The notes under the pieces were generated by a model that did no database searches, was not told the DNA's origin, and worked only from the letters and a program-made list of their open reading frames with translations. DNA of 16,665 bases, taken from contig JAITAM010000053.1 in the NCBI GenBank assembly GCA_031284085.1, positions 1 through 16,665 of the forward strand, given 5' to 3'. Of the stretch, positions 14,548 through 16,665 are shown piece by piece (positions within the stretch are counted from its first letter, which is position 1; every line of letters begins with the position of its first letter). This stretch comes from Spirochaetaceae bacterium (GTDB lineage: Bacteria; Spirochaetota; Spirochaetia; Treponematales; Breznakiellaceae). Both the position numbers and the translations under genes were made by a program.

Positions 14548-15040
14548 ACGTTCTTGTGTTGTTCTTGTCCTTTTCTGTACCTGCATGTATAACTGTGCTG
14601 CCGCTACTCAAACATTTGAGAAAAGACAGTACACACTTGAGACAGCCGAGGACACGATCACCATCAATGTAGAAATTGCCCGTACCGACGCCCAGCGCGC
14701 ACAAGGCTTGATGTTCCGTAAAACGGTGCCGGACGGCACCGGCATGTTGTTTATTTTTGAACGTGATCAAATCCTTTCGTTCTGGATGAAGAACACCGGC
14801 GTTCCGCTTTCCATTGCTTTTATCAGCTACGATGGTCGAATAGTGGAAATCCGTAATATGGAGCCTTTGAGCCGAATGCCCATACAGTCAAGCCGTTCCG
14901 TCCGCTATGCCCTTGAAGTACCGCAAGGCTGGTTCGACCGAGTTGGTGTAACGATTGGAAGTAGAATCGAGCTGCATGAGTCGGCAAGCCAAGCAGATTT
15001 TGAGGAGCGTTCTTCTGCTATTGGAGAGAATAGTCGATGA
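14537..15040 (+). CDS. DUF192 family exported protein
   Basis: A 167-aa member of the DUF192 family (PF02643), small secreted beta-rich proteins of unknown biochemical role. Family signatures are VEIARTDAQRAQGLMFRKTV (45-64), GTGMLFIFE (68-76) and FWMKNTGVPLSIAFI (82-96). The signal peptide (1-23) ends VLFCTCMYNCAAAT. Cys20, in MYNC, could be a relaxed spirochaetal lipobox, making it a lipoprotein; otherwise cleavage would follow AAA. The ATG has GAAGG (14524-14528) eight bases upstream, inside the preceding gene, and overlaps its stop by 11 bp. The C-terminal tail after residue 148 is charged and outside the domain. Its 3' end overlaps pncA on the other strand by 23 bp. Confidence 0.9.
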   Translation: MNFRRSCVVLVLFCTCMYNCAAATQTFEKRQYTLETAEDTITINVEIARTDAQRAQGLMFRKTVPDGTGMLFIFERDQILSFWMKNTGVPLSIAFISYDGRIVEIRNMEPLSRMPIQSSRSVRYALEVPQGWFDRVGVTIGSRIELHESASQADFEERSSAIGENSR

Positions 15041-15653
15041 TATTTCGAGAATTTATTAAAACAACACCCTCTTTCTCCATAGAAAGGAGCGCTTTTTCCA
15101 CAGAGCCTGACGGATAGCCAACGCCTCTGACCGCATCAAGCAGCACAATCGTTGTAAAGCCGAGGCGGCGGCCGTCAAGAGCCGTGTAAAGAACACAATA
15201 ATCAGTTGCAAGGCCGCCTATAAAAATCGTATCAACACCTGCTTCTCGCAAGAAGCCGTTAAGACCGGTTACGGTGCGGCGATCATTTTCAAAGAAAGCG
15301 GAATACGAATCGGTATCGGGACGGAAACCTTTGCGCAGCACGAGCCTAACCGGCTTGAGGTCAAGGGCTTCGTGAAAAGCCGCTCCGTAAGTTCCCTGCA
15401 CGCAATGATCGGGCCATAAAGCTGGCTTTTCTGCACTGCTTTCCTTTTGCGCCGATCTAAAAGAGATATGATTGTGGGGATGCCAGTCTTGGGTTGCAAT
15501 GACTGCTGCGCCTTTATGCACACAATGTCGAGAGACTGTATTCAGTGGTATAATGACTGCATCGCCGTCGGCCACTGCAAGCGAGCCGCCGGGGCAGAAA
15601 TCATTTTGTACATCAATGATCAACAACGCTGTTCGGGCAAAATCCATAATCAT
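15018..15653 (-). CDS. pncA: Nicotinamidase
   Basis: Hydrolyses nicotinamide to nicotinate and ammonia in the NAD salvage pathway. From the chosen start it has 211 aa, the family norm. The catalytic triad is visible: D14 in LLIIDVQNDFCPGGSL (10-25), K108 in VLRKGF, and C153 in GLATDYCV. Metal ligands lie in TQDWHPHNHISF (D56, H58, H62), with H83 in WPDHCVQGT. The frame is open further upstream to a TTG at 15689, but that extension (MCQRKLSCKLPS) does not fit the family. ATG at 15653 or 15647 is more likely; neither has a good ribosome site. It is convergent with the DUF192 gene, their last 23 bp overlapping on opposite strands. Isochorismatase-superfamily relatives are the alternative, but the WPDHCVQGT motif favours nicotinamidase. 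Confidence 0.93.
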   Translation of the reverse strand: MIMDFARTALLIIDVQNDFCPGGSLAVADGDAVIIPLNTVSRHCVHKGAAVIATQDWHPHNHISFRSAQKESSAEKPALWPDHCVQGTYGAAFHEALDLKPVRLVLRKGFRPDTDSYSAFFENDRRTVTGLNGFLREAGVDTIFIGGLATDYCVLYTALDGRRLGFTTIVLLDAVRGVGYPSGSVEKALLSMEKEGVVLINSRNIIDYSLQ

Positions 15654-15695
15654 AGAAGGTAGTTTACAAGAAAGTTTTCTTTGGCACAAGTCAGG

Positions 15696-15762
15696 CCAGC
15701 TTGTTTCAAAACTTCGGCGCCGGTATCGGCAATGGATGCACGGCTTTTTGCCTGCAAAAAGC
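15696..15762 (+). repeat. Left 67-bp flanking repeat of the RAYT element
   Basis: Starts CCAGCTTGTTTC, contains GGTATCGG and ends in a perfect hairpin, GCTTTTTG (15743-15750), loop CCTG, CAAAAAGC (15755-15762). A copy of the same length, order and orientation lies downstream of the transposase at 16509-16575, with small substitutions and two compensating one-base shifts. Confidence 0.85.
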
Positions 15763-15791
15763 GGGAGAAGGAACAGACAGTCAAGTCAAAT

Positions 15792-15802
15792 AGGTCAGAC
15801 CT
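15792..15802 (+). repeat. REP-like palindrome copy 1
   Basis: AGGTCAGACCT, two 5-base inverted arms around a central A. It shares a longer context, AAATAGGTCAGACCTT, with the copy at 16468. Confidence 0.8.
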
Positions 15803-15854
15803 TTACAGCGTAGTGTGGAGAGCTTCCACAGCATAAGGAGGAGAACCAGAAATC

Positions 15855-15865
15855 AGGTCAGACCT
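15855..15865 (+). repeat. REP-like palindrome copy 2
   Basis: AGGTCAGACCT again, same orientation, 52 bp after the first copy and 47 bp before the transposase start. Confidence 0.8.
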
Positions 15866-15912
15866 AGCTTCAAGAAAAAAAGAGTAAAAAAAGAGCAGCT
15901 GACTAAAGCAAA

Positions 15913-16464
15913 ATGCCATGTTTTCCCCGTTATCTATGTATGGCATCGCATTATTCGCCACGAGGCCGTACTGATTTAGGCCTTACCTATTATATCTTCT
16001 CGGTAGTTAATCGTTTCCTCTTTGAACTCGATCCTGACAGGATGAAAGAGCTGTTCCTCGTTATAGTTGAGGAAGCACTAACGGTAAAAGGTTTCAAGTT
16101 CAAACTTTGGAACTTTTGTATCATGTCGAATCACTTCCATTTTCTTATCACTCCAGCAGAAGGACAGAGTCTTTCTGAGATATTGAAATGGATTAAGATG
16201 GTATTTGCGATTCGGTGGAACAAAATGAACCACAAGACAGGACATTTCTGGGGAGATAGGTTCTATTCGCGGGTAATAACGGACGAAAAGGACTTCTGGG
16301 CTGTATATAATTACATTGATCAGAACCCTGTTGAAGCCGGGCTTGTAAAAGAGCCGTGTGAATGGAAATACAGCGGAGCGTATCATCGGGAACACGGGAT
16401 TACAAGAATTATCTCTTTCGTGGACGACACAATCTTGAAGTCAGAATTGAAGGCACTCCAATGA
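15913..16464 (+). CDS. REP-associated Y1 transposase (RAYT)
   Basis: A 183-aa HUH endonuclease of the Y1_Tnp (PF01797) class, which nicks single-stranded DNA at hairpins. The metal-binding HUH motif is His74-Phe75-His76 in MSNHFHFLI (71-79). A probable catalytic Tyr (134, in YIDQNPVEAGLV) follows, with the family segments SLSEILKWIKMVFAIRWNK (86-104) and TGHFWGDRFYSRVI (109-122) between. All key residues are present, so the enzyme may be active. Starts at 15913 or at ATG 15940 (Met10) are both possible and neither has a clear ribosome site. It is bracketed by 67-bp direct repeats and by AGGTC(A/T)GACCT palindromes, the first right-hand copy starting only four bases after the stop. RAYTs are usually single, domesticated genes that maintain dispersed REP sequences rather than classical insertion sequences (family knowledge). 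Confidence 0.92.
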   Translation: MPCFPRYLCMASHYSPRGRTDLGLTYYIFSVVNRFLFELDPDRMKELFLVIVEEALTVKGFKFKLWNFCIMSNHFHFLITPAEGQSLSEILKWIKMVFAIRWNKMNHKTGHFWGDRFYSRVITDEKDFWAVYNYIDQNPVEAGLVKEPCEWKYSGAYHREHGITRIISFVDDTILKSELKALQ

Positions 16465-16467
16465 AAT

Positions 16468-16478
16468 AGGTCAGACCT
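16468..16478 (+). repeat. REP-like palindrome copy 3
   Basis: AGGTCAGACCT directly after the transposase stop, same orientation as copies 1 and 2, with the same AAAT leading sequence as copy 1. Confidence 0.8.
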
Positions 16479-16508
16479 TATGGGCGGGAAGGGGACAGAC
16501 TTTACAGA

Positions 16509-16575
16509 CCAGCCTGTTTCTAAGTTCTCGGCGCTGGTATCGGGAACGGAGTACGGCTTTTTGCCTGCAAGAAGC
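16509..16575 (+). repeat. Right 67-bp flanking repeat of the RAYT element
   Basis: Counterpart of 15696-15762. The hairpin is kept: GCTTTTTG (16556-16563), CCTG, CAAGAAGC (16568-16575). The one A-to-G change still pairs as a G-T wobble, so the stem is retained. A third CCAGCTTGTT copy begins at 16594. Confidence 0.85.
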
Positions 16576-16581
16576 AGCATA

Positions 16582-16592
16582 AGGTCTGACCT
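16582..16592 (-). repeat. REP-like palindrome copy 4, inverted
   Basis: AGGTCTGACCT, the reverse complement of the other three copies. It gives the order forward, forward, transposase, forward, inverse, like a BIME-type pair at the right end. Confidence 0.8.
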
Positions 16593-16665
16593 GCCAGCTT
16601 GTTCTATTTTTACTGCCCATTTTTCTCTTGACACCACCGCTAATGCCGCCTACTGCTGCTTGAAC

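Noticed and set aside
15654..15689. TTG start extension of pncA
   Set aside because: The added residues do not fit the family, and an internal ATG gives the usual length.
16383..16637. 84-codon minus-strand frame over the right RAYT flank
   Set aside because: It crosses the transposase end and both repeat types, which explains it as a chance frame.

Overview
The window looks like a chromosomal segment of a spirochaete, most likely a Treponema-type organism. The main reason is a flagellar gene run in spirochaetal order: fliL, a fliM, a fused CheC/SpoA-type fliY, fliO and fliP. A secreted hypothetical and a DUF192 protein with short, relaxed signal peptides fit this as well. leuA, pyrF and lysC show biosynthetic capacity for leucine, pyrimidines and the aspartate family, which argues for a free-living or gut-type species rather than a strongly reduced pathogen. 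The assignment rests on protein resemblance and gene order only.

Layout. 1-2929 (minus): pyrF, a small basic protein made of six 14-residue repeats, and leuA, in one transcriptional direction; pyrF and the repeat gene overlap. 2930-3656: a rich non-coding stretch with divergent promoters, a candidate structured small RNA (about 3064-3191), a 12-unit 21-bp minisatellite ending in a long palindrome, and a second promoter with a 5' leader hairpin. 3657-5660 (plus): a conserved-looking hypothetical with a predicted beta-rich C-terminal domain, then an MFS/GPH-type transporter. 5676-5990: tandem 84-bp repeats just upstream of lysC (6030-7364, plus). 7496-8416 (minus): a receiver-GGDEF diguanylate cyclase whose receiver domain lacks the phospho-acceptor Asp. 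8417-9046: mostly featureless AT-rich spacer.

9047-13209 (minus): fliL-fliM-fliY-fliO-fliP, tightly packed except for a 105-bp gap between fliL and fliM. The usual upstream neighbour (motB) and downstream neighbours (fliQ, fliR, flhB, flhA) are absent, so the canonical spirochaetal motility operon appears broken at both ends. 13210-13998: non-coding spacer. 13999-15040 (plus): two overlapping genes for exported proteins, the second DUF192. 15018-15653 (minus): nicotinamidase pncA, convergent and overlapping by 23 bp. 15696-16592: a RAYT (REP-associated Y1 transposase) bracketed by 67-bp direct repeats with perfect hairpins and by four 11-bp AGGTC(A/T)GACCT palindromes.

Three points stand out: the candidate small RNA upstream of the minisatellite, the short-repeat protein between pyrF and leuA, and the fact that four unrelated tandem repeats here all have periods that are multiples of 21 bp.
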